Below, one piece after another: positions 48,307-57,843 of a stretch of DNA of 60,372 bases (its first letter is position 1; every line of letters starts with the position of its first letter). The translations under genes and the position numbers were made by a program. This DNA is from Candidatus Pseudothioglobus aerophilus. Its GTDB lineage: Bacteria > Pseudomonadota > Gammaproteobacteria > PS1 > Pseudothioglobaceae. Location of the stretch: assembly GCA_014384565.1 (NCBI GenBank), contig JACNFO010000020.1, positions 1 through 60,372 of the forward strand, given 5' to 3'. The notes beneath the pieces are model-generated. The model made no database searches. It was given only the letters and a program-made list of their open reading frames with translations, and had not been told where the DNA came from.

Positions 48307-48609
48307 TTAATAAATACTCTTCCAAGCTTTCAGATGATCCCTCCATCCGCTCCTCACCCTTATTCCATGGCGCTGAGCATACCTCTCCATTATCACTATA
48401 AAATTAAGCGCATCATCTATTCTTTGCATTTCATCTAAATTTCTAACCAGAGGATGATCATTAACACCTCGATGACGAACAATAAAATTCTCGTCAATTA
48501 AAATAGATGTTTTTAAGGCTGCTCCCTCAGGATTAACAATGCCATACTTTTCCATAATTTTATGGTCCTTATCAGAAACTAATGGAAAAATAAAGGCATT
48601 TAACTTAAA
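48307..48609 (-). pseudogene. Peroxiredoxin (AhpC/Prx type) remnant, truncated and frameshifted
   Basis: The frame reads F-P-L-V-S-D-K-D-H-K-I-M-E-K-Y-G-I-V-N-P, then R-H-R-G-V-N-D-H-P-L-V-R-N-L-D-E, the middle of a 2-Cys peroxiredoxin. The N-terminal half with the peroxidatic cysteine is missing. After D-A-L-N-F the frame breaks: adding one base to the A/T run at 48400-48403 restores the family tail G-E-V-C-S-A-P-W-N-K-G-E-E-R-M, which includes the resolving cysteine. As read, an 82-residue chain could be made, but it would lack both cysteines. The gene ends between dinG and the divergent efflux gene. The frameshift alone could be a read error in a homopolymer; the truncation cannot. Confidence 0.85.
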
Positions 48610-48644
48610 ATAGGTCGATACATAATTAGAATATTAAGTTAGCA

Positions 48645-49781
48645 ATGCACTCTATCAATCGTTCTAAAGAAAGTCAAAAAGCTACCGTTATAGGGGCAAT
48701 TATTGATTTTTTACTTTCTGTTATAAAAGTATCTCTAGGCATCATAGGTCAATCAGGAGCTCTCATTGCAGATGGAATTCATTCTTTCTCAGATCTGCTC
48801 ACAGACTGGGTTACATGGTATGCCGCAAAACTTTCTGGAGAAGCACCAGATGCTGATCACCCATATGGTCATGAAAGATTTGAAACGGTTGCAACTTTAG
48901 GATTAAGTATCTTTTTAGCAATAGTTGGTACCATTATTATTATTGATGGATTTGGACGTTTCAGCAATGCCGCTGCTCTAAAACATGAAAACTGGTTAAT
49001 TGCGGCTGCTGCATTATCAATCTTTAGTAAAGAGGCTTTGTATTGGTATACAGTTAAAGTTGCTAAAAATATTAAGTCTGACCTTCTTAAAGCGAATGCT
49101 TGGCATCATAGAACTGATGCATTTTCCTCTATAGTTGTTGTTATTGGAATTATAGGTGCAGCCAATGGATATTTTTTCCTAGATAGCGTTGCTGCAATTA
49201 TAGTTGGCTTAATGGTTATTTATATTGGCTGGCAACTTGGATTTGAAGCGACTAAAGAATTAGTAGATACTTCAATTGATCCAGAAGACATAAAAAATCT
49301 TCATAAAGCACTTGCTGAAATTAAAGGAGTGAACAGCGTTCATACTCTAAGAACCAGAAAAGTTGGCCATAAAAAATCAGCTGACGTTCATGTCCAGGTC
49401 AATCCATTTTTATCCGTTAGTGAAGGCCATATAATAAGCGTTAGTGTTGAGAGAGTTGCGAAAGAATGTATCGAGGAACTTGATGACGTTACTGTTCATA
49501 TTGATCCTGAAAATGATGAAGAAAAAGAAGATGCGCCTTATAAGAACCTTCCAGAAAGAGCACAAGCATTAAAGATTATTAGTCAGTCGCTCAAACTTGA
49601 GAACTGCTCTTATGAAATCGAAAGAACCCAACTGCACTATCTAGAGGGTGAAATACTAGTGGACTTTTATCTTTCGGTGGATTATTTAAATAATAATGAA
49701 ATTAGTACAATCAATTTTGAGCTCAGCGAAATTATAAAAAAACTGCCAGGATTTGGTGAAGTAAAAGTTTACTTTAGTTAA
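48645..49781 (+). CDS. Cation diffusion facilitator (FieF-like)
   Basis: A CDF-family metal exporter with six membrane helices. Metal site residues are seen in D-G-I-H-S-F-S-D near residue 45 and the H-R-T-D segment near 156, and the loop D-A-D-H-P-Y-G-H is standard. The cytosolic domain of about 90 residues contains H-V-Q-V-N-P, and there is an extra tail of some 80 residues that resembles a second such domain. Substrate could be zinc, iron or manganese. The protein (378 residues) is longer than FieF (about 300). It is divergent from the peroxiredoxin remnant and its start lies close by. Confidence 0.9.
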   Translation: MHSINRSKESQKATVIGAIIDFLLSVIKVSLGIIGQSGALIADGIHSFSDLLTDWVTWYAAKLSGEAPDADHPYGHERFETVATLGLSIFLAIVGTIIIIDGFGRFSNAAALKHENWLIAAAALSIFSKEALYWYTVKVAKNIKSDLLKANAWHHRTDAFSSIVVVIGIIGAANGYFFLDSVAAIIVGLMVIYIGWQLGFEATKELVDTSIDPEDIKNLHKALAEIKGVNSVHTLRTRKVGHKKSADVHVQVNPFLSVSEGHIISVSVERVAKECIEELDDVTVHIDPENDEEKEDAPYKNLPERAQALKIISQSLKLENCSYEIERTQLHYLEGEILVDFYLSVDYLNNNEISTINFELSEIIKKLPGFGEVKVYFS

Positions 49782-49784
49782 TTT

Positions 49785-50255
49785 TTACAACGCATGGTAT
49801 GCATGACAAATTGCTCCTGCTAGAGCGTCTCCAGCATCTTCTTGCGGCGCTTTATTTAATTTGAGGAGCTGCTGGACCATAAAAGAAACCTGCTCCTTCG
49901 AGGCGTGACCTCTTCCAACAACTGCCTTTTTAATTTGATTGGCTGTGTAATCTATAATTGGAATACCTTGGCCTCCAGTAGCAGAAATAATTGCACCGCG
50001 AGCATGCCCAAGTTTAATTGCAGCATCAGGATTTGGCCTATCAGGCCGCATAAATACTCTTTCAATAACGACTATATCAATTTCATGCTTGGCAATAACC
50101 TCTTTAACGCCCTCATATATCGTAATAATTCGCTCATTTAAATCACCCTGAGTTCTGATACAACCACTACTAAGATATGTAAATTTTAGTTTATTTGCCT
50201 CAATTAAACCAAAACCAGTAATTCTAGACCCAGGATCTATACCAAGTATTTTCAT
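49785..50255 (-). CDS. ruvC: Crossover junction endodeoxyribonuclease RuvC
   Basis: RuvC cuts Holliday junctions. The catalytic acids are the Asp in I-D-P-G near residue 7, the Glu in V-I-E-R near 66, and the pair in E-D-A-G-D-A-L near 139-142. The 156 residues are slightly short of the E. coli protein but complete. It is alone, not in a ruvAB operon: ruvA and ruvB are 10 kb and 6 kb away, each in other units. yebC, which often stands with it, is also elsewhere. Confidence 0.95.
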   Translation of the reverse strand: MKILGIDPGSRITGFGLIEANKLKFTYLSSGCIRTQGDLNERIITIYEGVKEVIAKHEIDIVVIERVFMRPDRPNPDAAIKLGHARGAIISATGGQGIPIIDYTANQIKKAVVGRGHASKEQVSFMVQQLLKLNKAPQEDAGDALAGAICHAYHAL

Positions 50256-50343
50256 TGGGATATTTTATCAGCTATGTAAAAACTAACCAGTATTTTAGTA
50301 AAAAAGTTATAATGTTTTTTAAAAAATTTTAAAAGGAAAATTT

Positions 50344-50703
50344 ATGTCAGTAATTGAGCTTTCACAAGCAAATTTAGATGAGACTATTAACAATAATGAA
50401 ATTGTTATTATTGATTTCTGGGCTCCTTGGTGCGGTCCATGTATTCAGTTTGCTCCAACCTTTAAAGAAATCTCTGAGAAAGTTGATGGAGTGACCTTTG
50501 CTAAAGTCAACACTGAAGATGAACAAGAACTTGGCGCTCAATTTCAAATTAGATCAATCCCAACTTTAATGATTTTTAGAGATGGAATTGGAATTTTTTC
50601 ACAGCCAGGGTCTATGTCTGGGAAAGACTTAGAAGACTTATTAGAAAAAGCTAAATCAATTGACATGAATGAAGTAAGAAAGGAGCTTAAAGATCAAAAA
50701 TAA
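50344..50703 (+). CDS. Thioredoxin
   Basis: A small cytosolic thioredoxin with active site W-A-P-W-C-G-P-C near residue 27-34 and cis-proline in R-S-I-P-T-L. The chain is 119 residues; it has a polar helical tail about ten residues longer than TrxA. AAGGA lies seven bases before the ATG and a TATAAT hexamer lies at 50308-50313. It may be the main thioredoxin or a second one. It is alone, converging with the ArsC-like gene. Confidence 0.92.
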   Translation: MSVIELSQANLDETINNNEIVIIDFWAPWCGPCIQFAPTFKEISEKVDGVTFAKVNTEDEQELGAQFQIRSIPTLMIFRDGIGIFSQPGSMSGKDLEDLLEKAKSIDMNEVRKELKDQK

Positions 50704-50709
50704 AACTAG

Positions 50710-51048
50710 CTAAAAAAAATCTAAATATTTCTGCTCACTAAAACCTACCATTATTTTTTCATCTCTGATCATAACTGGCCTCTTAATTAAAGTTGGGTAT
50801 TTCAAAATTAATTCATAATCAACATTATCTTTTTCAATTTCAGTTAATGTTCGATAGGTAGTTGAGCGCTTATTTATAAGCACCTCAAATCCAACTTTTT
50901 CAATCATTTTTTGAAACTCATTTTTTGAAATTGGATCGACTCTAAAGTCTATAAATTCATAAGCTATATCATTATTAGATAAATACTTAAGAGCTTTTTT
51001 GACGGTATCACAGCTCTTGATACCATAAATTTTATTAGCGCTACTCAT
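50710..51048 (-). CDS. ArsC/Spx-family protein (YffB-like)
   Basis: A thioredoxin-fold protein of 112 residues with the single N-terminal cysteine in G-I-K-S-C-D-T-V-K-K-A, as in YffB. The pattern R-P-V-M-I-R-D near the end is the usual substrate arginine region. True arsenate reductases have further conserved arginines, and no ars genes lie nearby, so a role as glutathione-dependent thiol reductase is more likely. The dtd gene is 47 bases upstream on the same strand. Confidence 0.85.
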   Translation of the reverse strand: MSSANKIYGIKSCDTVKKALKYLSNNDIAYEFIDFRVDPISKNEFQKMIEKVGFEVLINKRSTTYRTLTEIEKDNVDYELILKYPTLIKRPVMIRDEKIMVGFSEQKYLDFF

Positions 51049-51095
51049 AATAAGTATTGGAAAATTTATTGAAGACAGATAAAAGCATAAACTAC

Positions 51096-51533
51096 TTAAG
51101 TTTCTAAAAGAAAGGTTACTGGCCCATCATTAACAAGTGAAACCTGCATGTCCGCTCCAAAAATACCACTTTCAGTAATGATGCCCATAGATTGAGTTTT
51201 TTCAAGAAAATTATTGTATAGTTTTTCTGCTTCAGTTGGCAGCATTGCTGTTGAAAAACCTGCCCTTGTTCCGTTCTTGGTGTCTGCTGCAAGAGTAAAT
51301 TGAGATACAATTAAAAGCTCTCCATTTATATCACGAATACTTAAATTCATCTTCTCATCCGAATCTGGAAAAACTCGATATGAGAGTATTTTTTTTACCA
51401 TCTTATCTGAGGACATCATGTCATCTTGCTTCTCAATACCAATAAAGACTAGCAGGCCTTTACTAATTTGGCCCACTACTTTTCCTTCAACTTCAACCTT
51501 TGAAGAGCTTACTCTCTGAAGCAAAGCTTTCAT
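51096..51533 (-). CDS. dtd: D-aminoacyl-tRNA deacylase
   Basis: Dtd hydrolyses D-amino acids from tRNA. It has S-Q-F-T-L-A-A-D near residue 77 and the Gly-cisPro motif in N-D-G-P-V-T-F near 137, both hallmarks of the family. 145 residues, full length. It is four bases after glyS, so it is probably on the same transcript as the translation enzyme, a sensible pairing. Confidence 0.96.
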   Translation of the reverse strand: MKALLQRVSSSKVEVEGKVVGQISKGLLVFIGIEKQDDMMSSDKMVKKILSYRVFPDSDEKMNLSIRDINGELLIVSQFTLAADTKNGTRAGFSTAMLPTEAEKLYNNFLEKTQSMGIITESGIFGADMQVSLVNDGPVTFLLET

Positions 51534-51537
51534 TTAG

Positions 51538-53574
51538 TTATGCTGAGAGGTGAGAAATATCAGCAACAGATAAAAACAGGGCTCTAACTCGACTAATCAG
51601 AGCAAGTCGAGCCTCACGTACTTTTAAATCCTCTGTATTGACCATAACATTATCAAAAAATGTATCGATCGCCTCTTTTAATTCAAGCAGCGAGCGCATG
51701 GTCGTCTTGTAATCTTTTTTATCTGATAATTCTTTAGATAGTAACTCTGTAGCTTTATACAGATTTTTTTCCGAGTCTTCAATTAACGCCTCAGAATTAA
51801 GGTCATTATGATGTTTGGTTGAATCTTTAAGAATATTTGCAATTCTTTTATTTGACTCAATCAAGCTCTTGGCGTCAGCACTTTGAATAAACTCATTAAG
51901 CGCTTCAACTCTCAAATGAAAATCAAACGGTGAGTCTGGACTAACTGCCAGAACAGCTTCATACAAGTTGCTATCGATATTAGCATCTTTGTAGTAGGCC
52001 TTTAGCCGCTCCATCATAAATTTATAGATTGAGTCAGAGGTGCCTCTATCTACTCCCTCTAAGTGTAAATCTAGAGAGAATTTAATCAATGACTTAAGGT
52101 TTAATTCTATTTTGGCCTCAAGCAGTATTCGCAGCAGTCCAAGAGCAAGCCTTCTAAGTGCATAGGGATCTTTAGAGCCTGTTGGAGCCTGCCCAATTCC
52201 ATAAATACCACTAATAGTATCTAGCTTATCGGCGATTGCAACTACAAGACCTTCACTTGTAGAGGGTAATGTATCTCCTGAAAATCGAGGTTGATAGTGC
52301 TCTCTAATAGCTATTGAAACAGCTTTTGACTCTCCATCATTAAGAGCATAATAACCACCCATAATTCCTTGTAAATCAGCAAATTCACCAACCATTTCAC
52401 TTAAAAGATCAGATTTGCATAAAAGACCAGCTCGAGAAGATTCTTTAGGATCGAATCCAACCAACTCTGCAATATAAGAACTTAGGTGTTCTATCCGTTT
52501 CGCTTTTTGAGCCATGGAGCCAAGAGACTTCATAAACAAAACATTATCCAGCCCATCTATTCTCTGATCAAGCCTGACAGCCTTATCTTGATTCCAAAAA
52601 AACTCAGAATCTGATAGTCTAGGATGAATAACCCTTTCATTGCCCTCAATAACAACATTTAAATTACTCGATTCATTGTTTGCAACAGAAATAAATAATG
52701 GCAACAGACTCCCCTTACTGTCAACTAAATGAAAGTATTTTTGGTGTGACTTCATCGCCGATATTAGAGCTTCATGCGGAACAGATAGGAATTTTTCATC
52801 AAACTTTCCAACAAAAGCTCTAGGGTACTCAACTAGGGCACAAACTTCATCCAGCAAAGATTCATCTATAACTACTTCAGCATTATTCTGCTTTGCTACT
52901 AATAAAACCTGCTCACGGATAATCTCTTTGCGCTTTTTAAAATCAACAATGATTTGAGCACTTTTTGACATTACCGACTCATACTCGCTCGCATGTAAAA
53001 GTTCAATAGTAAGATCTTTTTGAAATCTTAAACCCCTCGTAACTCTTCCACTTTCAAGTCCCATGATTTTTGCTGGAACGATCTCATTATCAAGCATTAC
53101 AACTAGCCAGTGGACCGGCCTAACAAAAGAATGGTCTGCACTGCCCCATTTCATTGCTCTTGTAATTGGAATATTTTTAATTGAGCTTTCTATGATTTTT
53201 GGTAAGAGGTTACTTATATTTTGACCAGTCTCTTCTTTTGAGTAAAAGTAATACTCTTTAGCGCCTAATTGCTTTTTTTCAAGCTGACTTAAATCAACTC
53301 CACAAGATTTAGCAAAGCCTTTAATCGCCATTTCTGGAGATTCTGTTGAAGGGCCTTTTTTTTCTATAACTTGGTCTTTTTGATTGCTTTGTAGCTCTGT
53401 AATAGATACAGCTAAGCGCCTTGGGGTAGCGAAAGACACGATACTTGATGAAGAAATATTAACCTTTTTAAGTTCATCAACAATATTGTTCTTAAGGGAC
53501 TCTGAAAGCTTTAATAAAAGCTTTGGAGGCAGCTCTTCAGTTCCCAATTCCAATAAAAAGTCATGTGTTTTCAT
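51538..53574 (-). CDS. glyS: Glycyl-tRNA synthetase beta subunit
   Basis: GlyS is the tRNA-binding beta chain of the bacterial alpha2-beta2 glycyl-tRNA synthetase. The start [14 protein letters not shown] and the HD-like middle part with [15 protein letters not shown] are standard. The 678 residues are typical. The alpha chain gene glyQ, which usually lies directly upstream, is missing: tolA ends 14 bases before glyS. The alpha chain must be made elsewhere. Confidence 0.96.
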   Translation of the reverse strand: MKTHDFLLELGTEELPPKLLLKLSESLKNNIVDELKKVNISSSSIVSFATPRRLAVSITELQSNQKDQVIEKKGPSTESPEMAIKGFAKSCGVDLSQLEKKQLGAKEYYFYSKEETGQNISNLLPKIIESSIKNIPITRAMKWGSADHSFVRPVHWLVVMLDNEIVPAKIMGLESGRVTRGLRFQKDLTIELLHASEYESVMSKSAQIIVDFKKRKEIIREQVLLVAKQNNAEVVIDESLLDEVCALVEYPRAFVGKFDEKFLSVPHEALISAMKSHQKYFHLVDSKGSLLPLFISVANNESSNLNVVIEGNERVIHPRLSDSEFFWNQDKAVRLDQRIDGLDNVLFMKSLGSMAQKAKRIEHLSSYIAELVGFDPKESSRAGLLCKSDLLSEMVGEFADLQGIMGGYYALNDGESKAVSIAIREHYQPRFSGDTLPSTSEGLVVAIADKLDTISGIYGIGQAPTGSKDPYALRRLALGLLRILLEAKIELNLKSLIKFSLDLHLEGVDRGTSDSIYKFMMERLKAYYKDANIDSNLYEAVLAVSPDSPFDFHLRVEALNEFIQSADAKSLIESNKRIANILKDSTKHHNDLNSEALIEDSEKNLYKATELLSKELSDKKDYKTTMRSLLELKEAIDTFFDNVMVNTEDLKVREARLALISRVRALFLSVADISHLSA

Positions 53575-53588
53575 AGGTAATATTTAGG

Positions 53589-55130
53589 TTAATTTACACT
53601 AAATATAAAATAGAGCTCTTTATCAAAGACAGCCTCATCAGGAGCCCCAGGGAGTGGTGATGCTTTATTTACAGCCCTTTCAATTGAGTCCTTAAATGAT
53701 TTACCAAGAGAGCTATTACCCACATTAGCATTTTTAACATCTACCGCCTTAACATTTCCATCTCTATCTTGAACTACATAAACTTCAGCTGTCCAATCAT
53801 CTTCAGCTGACTGGTACCTCCAAAAGGTTTTAACTCTAGCTGCTATATTATTTATATAAGCATTTTGAAGCGTATTAAGTTGATCCTCAATGATTAATGA
53901 TCTTGCAGTATCTTGCTCATCTTGAACTTCTTTGGCAAGGAGCTGTCTGTATTGAATTTCAGCTTCAGCCTCTTTAAGAGCCGCTATTTCTAGCTCCAAT
54001 AGATCCTTATTCTGCTGATCTTCTTCTAACTGTTTGGATGCCTCTTTGACGAGTAACTCGGCCTCTTTAGTTTGGGCTTCAACAGTATCTTGTTTGACTT
54101 CAGCTGCTTTTATTTTAATTTCTAATGCGACACGCTTTGCTTCTGCTAATTTTAATTTCAGCTCTTCAGCAATTCGTTTCGCTTCAGACTCCCGAAATTC
54201 TTTTTCAGCATTCTTTGCTTTAGCCTCTTCATTTATGCGTATTTCCTCAGCCTCTTTTACTAATGCAGTTGCTTCTTTTGCTAATATTTCTGCCTCTTGA
54301 GTTTTAGCCTCTTCGGCTTTTCGTTTTATTTCCGCAAGTTTTGTTTTAACTTCTTCTTGCTTTCGTTTTGCTTCAGCAAGCTCAATCTTTTTAGCCGCAG
54401 CCTCAACAAGAATCTCAGCCTCTTTAGTCTTAGCCTCTTCATCTATACGTTTCGCTTCAGCTTTTTTCGCTTTGTCCTGTTCAATTTTTGTCTTTGTCTC
54501 AGCATCAGCAATTATTTCATTAGCTTTACTCGCTTGAATTTCAGCTTCTTTAGTCTTGGCCTCTTCTGATTTACGCTGAAGTTCTGCCATAATTTTTTTA
54601 GCTTTTGCCTTTAAAGCTTCCTGCTCTGCAACTTTCTGGTCTTTTTGAGCAGTCTCTGATCTCTTTTCTTCGCTTTTAATCTTTTGTTGCTTTTGTTTCT
54701 CTACATCTTTTAACCGCTGTTGCTCTGCTTCAATTATCTCCATATCAATCATAACTGCTTGAACTGGCGCAGAAGGCAAGATACTTGAGTTTTGCTCTGG
54801 AGGACTCCAGCGCTCAACATTTGCATACAGTAAACCAAATAGAAGAGATGCATGTAGGATTACTGCGGCCCAAAAAGCGATTGGATGTTTTTTAGATATC
54901 TTAACCATTGGCTGCATCATTGTATTGATGAGGCCTAATATAAATAAGGCGAATTTTTTTAGGTACTTGTAAAGAACACTTGAAGCCTTAATAATGAAAT
55001 TTTTAAGTCCAGAGGTTTTAGCTTCTTGCACATCTGAAGATCCCCCTTTATCTTTTTCTTCTGAGTCTAATTCTGCTTTTTTAGGTAATAAGTTACTAAA
55101 AAACTGAGTAATTTTTTTAAAAAAATTCAT
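53589..55130 (-). CDS. tolA: TolA, cell envelope bridging protein
   Basis: TolA links the inner-membrane TolQR motor to Pal at the outer membrane. The single membrane helix is at about residues 85-108 (H-P-I-A-F-W-A-A-V-I-L). The long coiled coil (about 150-400) is built of Lys/Glu/Ala repeats such as E-E-A-K-T-K-E-A-E-I. The C-terminal globular domain follows (W-T-A-E-V-Y-V-V-Q-D to I-F-S-V-N). Unusual is an 80-residue cytosolic extension before the helix, with K-K-A-E-L-D-S and a second hydrophobic stretch near 60-78. The order tolQ-tolR-tolA is kept, but tolB does not follow; glyS does. Confidence 0.9.
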   Translation of the reverse strand: MNFFKKITQFFSNLLPKKAELDSEEKDKGGSSDVQEAKTSGLKNFIIKASSVLYKYLKKFALFILGLINTMMQPMVKISKKHPIAFWAAVILHASLLFGLLYANVERWSPPEQNSSILPSAPVQAVMIDMEIIEAEQQRLKDVEKQKQQKIKSEEKRSETAQKDQKVAEQEALKAKAKKIMAELQRKSEEAKTKEAEIQASKANEIIADAETKTKIEQDKAKKAEAKRIDEEAKTKEAEILVEAAAKKIELAEAKRKQEEVKTKLAEIKRKAEEAKTQEAEILAKEATALVKEAEEIRINEEAKAKNAEKEFRESEAKRIAEELKLKLAEAKRVALEIKIKAAEVKQDTVEAQTKEAELLVKEASKQLEEDQQNKDLLELEIAALKEAEAEIQYRQLLAKEVQDEQDTARSLIIEDQLNTLQNAYINNIAARVKTFWRYQSAEDDWTAEVYVVQDRDGNVKAVDVKNANVGNSSLGKSFKDSIERAVNKASPLPGAPDEAVFDKELYFIFSVN

Positions 55131-55143
55131 AATTAGAATTCAA

Positions 55144-55596
55144 CTAATTTGGGTTTTCGGTCATAAAACCAACCTTATCAATCTTGCCATACTGTTTTAA
55201 TACAGCAATAATTTCAATCACTTTTTCGTAAGCTACTTTTTTATCGCCCCTAACAAAAACTTGCATATCTGGATAAATCTCTTTTCGAGCAAGCACTTGA
55301 TTTATAGCCACATTTAATGAAACTGGTTCAAGATCTTCAATCGCATCCATTCCAGGACTGGTCATTGGATTTATAAAGTAGTTTCCATCTACATCAACTG
55401 AAATAATTGAAGGCTGCTGGTCTTGGTAATCAACAACTCCAGCAGGGGCGCTTGGCAAGTCAACCTCAACGCCTTGCTCAATAATTGGGGTAGTCATCAT
55501 AAAGATAACTAAAAGGACTAGCATTACATCAATATATGGAACGATATTGATATCTGCATGGATATCAGGCCTTGAGCGCCTAGGCAGTTCTATCAT
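55144..55596 (-). CDS. tolR: TolR
   Basis: TolR is the ExbD-type partner of TolQ. Its single helix starts with D-I-N-I-V-P-Y-I-D-V-M-L-V-L-L, where the second aspartate (near residue 24) is the proton-path residue. A periplasmic domain of about 110 residues follows. At 150 residues it is usual. Its start overlaps the tolQ stop (ATGA). tolA starts 13 bases later. Confidence 0.95.
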   Translation of the reverse strand: MIELPRRSRPDIHADINIVPYIDVMLVLLVIFMMTTPIIEQGVEVDLPSAPAGVVDYQDQQPSIISVDVDGNYFINPMTSPGMDAIEDLEPVSLNVAINQVLARKEIYPDMQVFVRGDKKVAYEKVIEIIAVLKQYGKIDKVGFMTENPN

Positions 55597-56264
55597 TTTT
55601 GTCTCTGAAGGATTACAAAAATCTCTTCCACAAATGCGGTGTACTTATTACCAATTTCCTCAACATGCGAAACCAATCTGTTGTAAGCGATAGTTGCGGG
55701 TATTGCCGCAAAAAGTCCAAAGGCAGTTGCGATAAGGGCTTCCGCAATACCAGGAGCAACAATTGCTATCGTTGCCTGCTTAACTGATGCAAGACCAATA
55801 AATGAATGCATGATTCCCCAAACTGTACCAAAAAGACCAATATAAGGGCTTGAAGATGCAATCATCGCAAGAATAGAAAGGCTAGAATCAAGCCGATCAA
55901 TCTCATTACTCGCAGAGGTATTCATTGACCTATACGCTCTTTCAGAATTCATAATGCGTAATTGACTAGACGTGGACTTGCTATGAGTAAACTCTTTGTA
56001 GCCAGAGCCAAAAATATCTTCCATTGCAGTCCAGTCAGAGGCTAAAGGAGGCAGATTTTTATACAGAACAGATAGCTCACTTTCTCTTTCAAATTCTTGG
56101 TGAAAATTTTCAATATCACTGGATGCATCCATCAAAATCTTTTTCTTAGACATAATTACAGTCCAAGAGTAAATTGACATCAAGACCAATATAATCATAA
56201 CTAACTGAACAACAAGTCCAGCGCTAAATATTAGGCCAACAATTGATAAGCTATTTTCTTCCAT
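55593..56264 (-). CDS. tolQ: TolQ
   Basis: TolQ is the proton-channel subunit of the Tol-Pal motor, with three membrane helices (about residues 10-32, 130-155 and 165-190) and the hallmark G-T-V-W-G-I-M-H-S-F. It drives outer membrane constriction at division. 223 residues, typical. Its start lies 14 bases inside ybgC, a tight coupling as seen in many relatives. Confidence 0.95.
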   Translation of the reverse strand: MEENSLSIVGLIFSAGLVVQLVMIILVLMSIYSWTVIMSKKKILMDASSDIENFHQEFERESELSVLYKNLPPLASDWTAMEDIFGSGYKEFTHSKSTSSQLRIMNSERAYRSMNTSASNEIDRLDSSLSILAMIASSSPYIGLFGTVWGIMHSFIGLASVKQATIAIVAPGIAEALIATAFGLFAAIPATIAYNRLVSHVEEIGNKYTAFVEEIFVILQRQK

Positions 56265-56655
56265 TTAGTTTCTCCATGATTTCTTGCGGAAAAGCGCAAG
56301 GCTTTAAATTATTTTTTAATACAGAAACTACCTTTACTTCAGCCTTAAATAATACCGTATTTTTCTCTATATTCGTTATTTTCTGAGCAAAAATTAAGCT
56401 CGCATGTTTAACTAATTCAATGCGAGTTTGAACCTCAATAGTGTCATCAAGAAAAGCGGGTAATAAATAATCTGCCTTCACAGACTTCACAACAAAGACT
56501 AGCCCAATCTCCTCTGCAATAGTGGCTAGTTCAAAACCAAGTTCACGGAGATGTTCAGTCCTGCCCCTTTCAATATACTTTAAATAATTAGCATAATAAA
56601 CAACGCCGCCAGCATCTGTGTCTTCATAATAGACTCTTACAGTTAATCTACTCAT
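56251..56655 (-). CDS. ybgC: YbgC acyl-CoA thioesterase
   Basis: A hotdog-fold thioesterase with the catalytic aspartate in [16 protein letters not shown] near residue 15. YbgC is the usual first gene of the tol-pal cluster and acts on acyl-CoA or acyl-ACP. 134 residues. It overlaps ruvB by four bases, as in several gammaproteobacteria. Confidence 0.94.
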   Translation of the reverse strand: MSRLTVRVYYEDTDAGGVVYYANYLKYIERGRTEHLRELGFELATIAEEIGLVFVVKSVKADYLLPAFLDDTIEVQTRIELVKHASLIFAQKITNIEKNTVLFKAEVKVVSVLKNNLKPCAFPQEIMEKLNGRK

Positions 56656-57680
56656 TTACCATACAAGTCTTGAGTATGACTAAGGCGAACCTCTCCTATA
56701 TGAGAGAAGGCAAGGTCTGTCGCAATTCTTCCGCGTGGCGTTCTCATTATAAAACCCTGCTGCAGAAGGTAAGGCTCTATCATATCCTCTAAGGTTGATC
56801 GCTCTTCACCAAGCGCAGTAGCTAAAGTATCAAGTCCTACTGGTCCCGCTGAAAACTTAGTAATAATGAGGCTAAGATAATCTCGATCGAGCTGTTCAAG
56901 GCCTGCCTCATCAACTTTTAACGTTTCAAGAGCTTCTTTTGCAATTTGTATATTTATTACACCATTTGTTTTAACATCTGCAAAATCTCGGACTCTTCTT
57001 AAAAGGCGATTAGCGATTCTAGGGGTTCCTCTTGAGCGCTTAGCAATTTCTAAGGAGCCCTGGCCTTCGATTTCAATATTTAAAATTGAAGCGGACCTTT
57101 CTACTATCTCTTGCAGCTCTTTAACGTTATAAAAAGTCAAACGATGGACTATTCCAAACCTATCTCTCAGAGGTGATGTAAGCATTCCTGCTCTGGTAGT
57201 TGCACCAATCAGAGTAAATGGCGGCAGCTCTAGCTGGACTGAGTGAGCAGCAACGCCCTCTCCTACCAAAATATCGAGTTTAAAATCCTCTAATGCGGGA
57301 TAAAGAATTTCCTCAACAACTGGGTTGAGCCTGTGAATTTCGTCTATAAAAAGAATGTCAAATGGTTCAAGCTTAGTAAGTATTGCAGCCAAATCTCCAG
57401 AGCGCTCCAGAACAGGGCCAGACGTTTGTTTAATACCTGCACCCATTTGATTGGCAATAACATTGGCAAGAGTCGTCTTACCTAATCCTGGAGGCCCATA
57501 AATTAGGCAATGATCAAGAACATCTGAACGTGACTTTGCTGCCTGAATAAATAAAGACATTTGTGATTTGACATCTTCTTGGCCAATATAATCTGCAAAT
57601 GAATTTGGCCTAACTGAGGTGACCTTTAGATCCTCATTATTTTGATTTTCTCCGCCAACTAGGCTGTCCTCTTCAATCAT
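56652..57680 (-). CDS. ruvB: Holliday junction helicase RuvB
   Basis: RuvB is the AAA+ motor for branch migration. Walker A is G-P-P-G-L-G-K-T-T near residue 63, Walker B is L-F-I-D-E-I-H-R near 110, sensor 1 is G-A-T-T-R-A-G, and the C-terminal winged helix ends with R-T-P-R-G-R. Length 342 is normal. It leads the ybgC-tol block. The divergent hemA promoter lies upstream. Confidence 0.97.
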   Translation of the reverse strand: MIEEDSLVGGENQNNEDLKVTSVRPNSFADYIGQEDVKSQMSLFIQAAKSRSDVLDHCLIYGPPGLGKTTLANVIANQMGAGIKQTSGPVLERSGDLAAILTKLEPFDILFIDEIHRLNPVVEEILYPALEDFKLDILVGEGVAAHSVQLELPPFTLIGATTRAGMLTSPLRDRFGIVHRLTFYNVKELQEIVERSASILNIEIEGQGSLEIAKRSRGTPRIANRLLRRVRDFADVKTNGVINIQIAKEALETLKVDEAGLEQLDRDYLSLIITKFSAGPVGLDTLATALGEERSTLEDMIEPYLLQQGFIMRTPRGRIATDLAFSHIGEVRLSHTQDLYGK

Positions 57681-57784
57681 CTTTAATAATTGTTTTAAAT
57701 TTTATGATCTTTATTTTAGACCAATAGATAACTATATTTATTAATTATACAAAACTATCGCTTTATCTTAAACTGCTTTATCTT

Positions 57785-57813
57785 TTGATGAAATTGAATA
57801 GACAATGTATAAT
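57785..57813 (+). promoter_or_regulatory. Sigma-70 type promoter of hemA
   Basis: TTGATG (57785-57790) and TATAAT (57808-57813) are 17 bases apart, a near-ideal housekeeping promoter. It is 30 bases from the hemA ATG, in a 163-base divergent spacer. Confidence 0.65.
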
Positions 57814-57843
57814 TAATGGATTCAATTATTTTCGTTTTTTTAA

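Noticed and set aside
54034-54569. Open frames opposite the tolA coiled coil
   Set aside because: They are mirror frames of the Lys/Glu/Ala repeats, with Phe- and Ser-rich composition and no ribosome sites.
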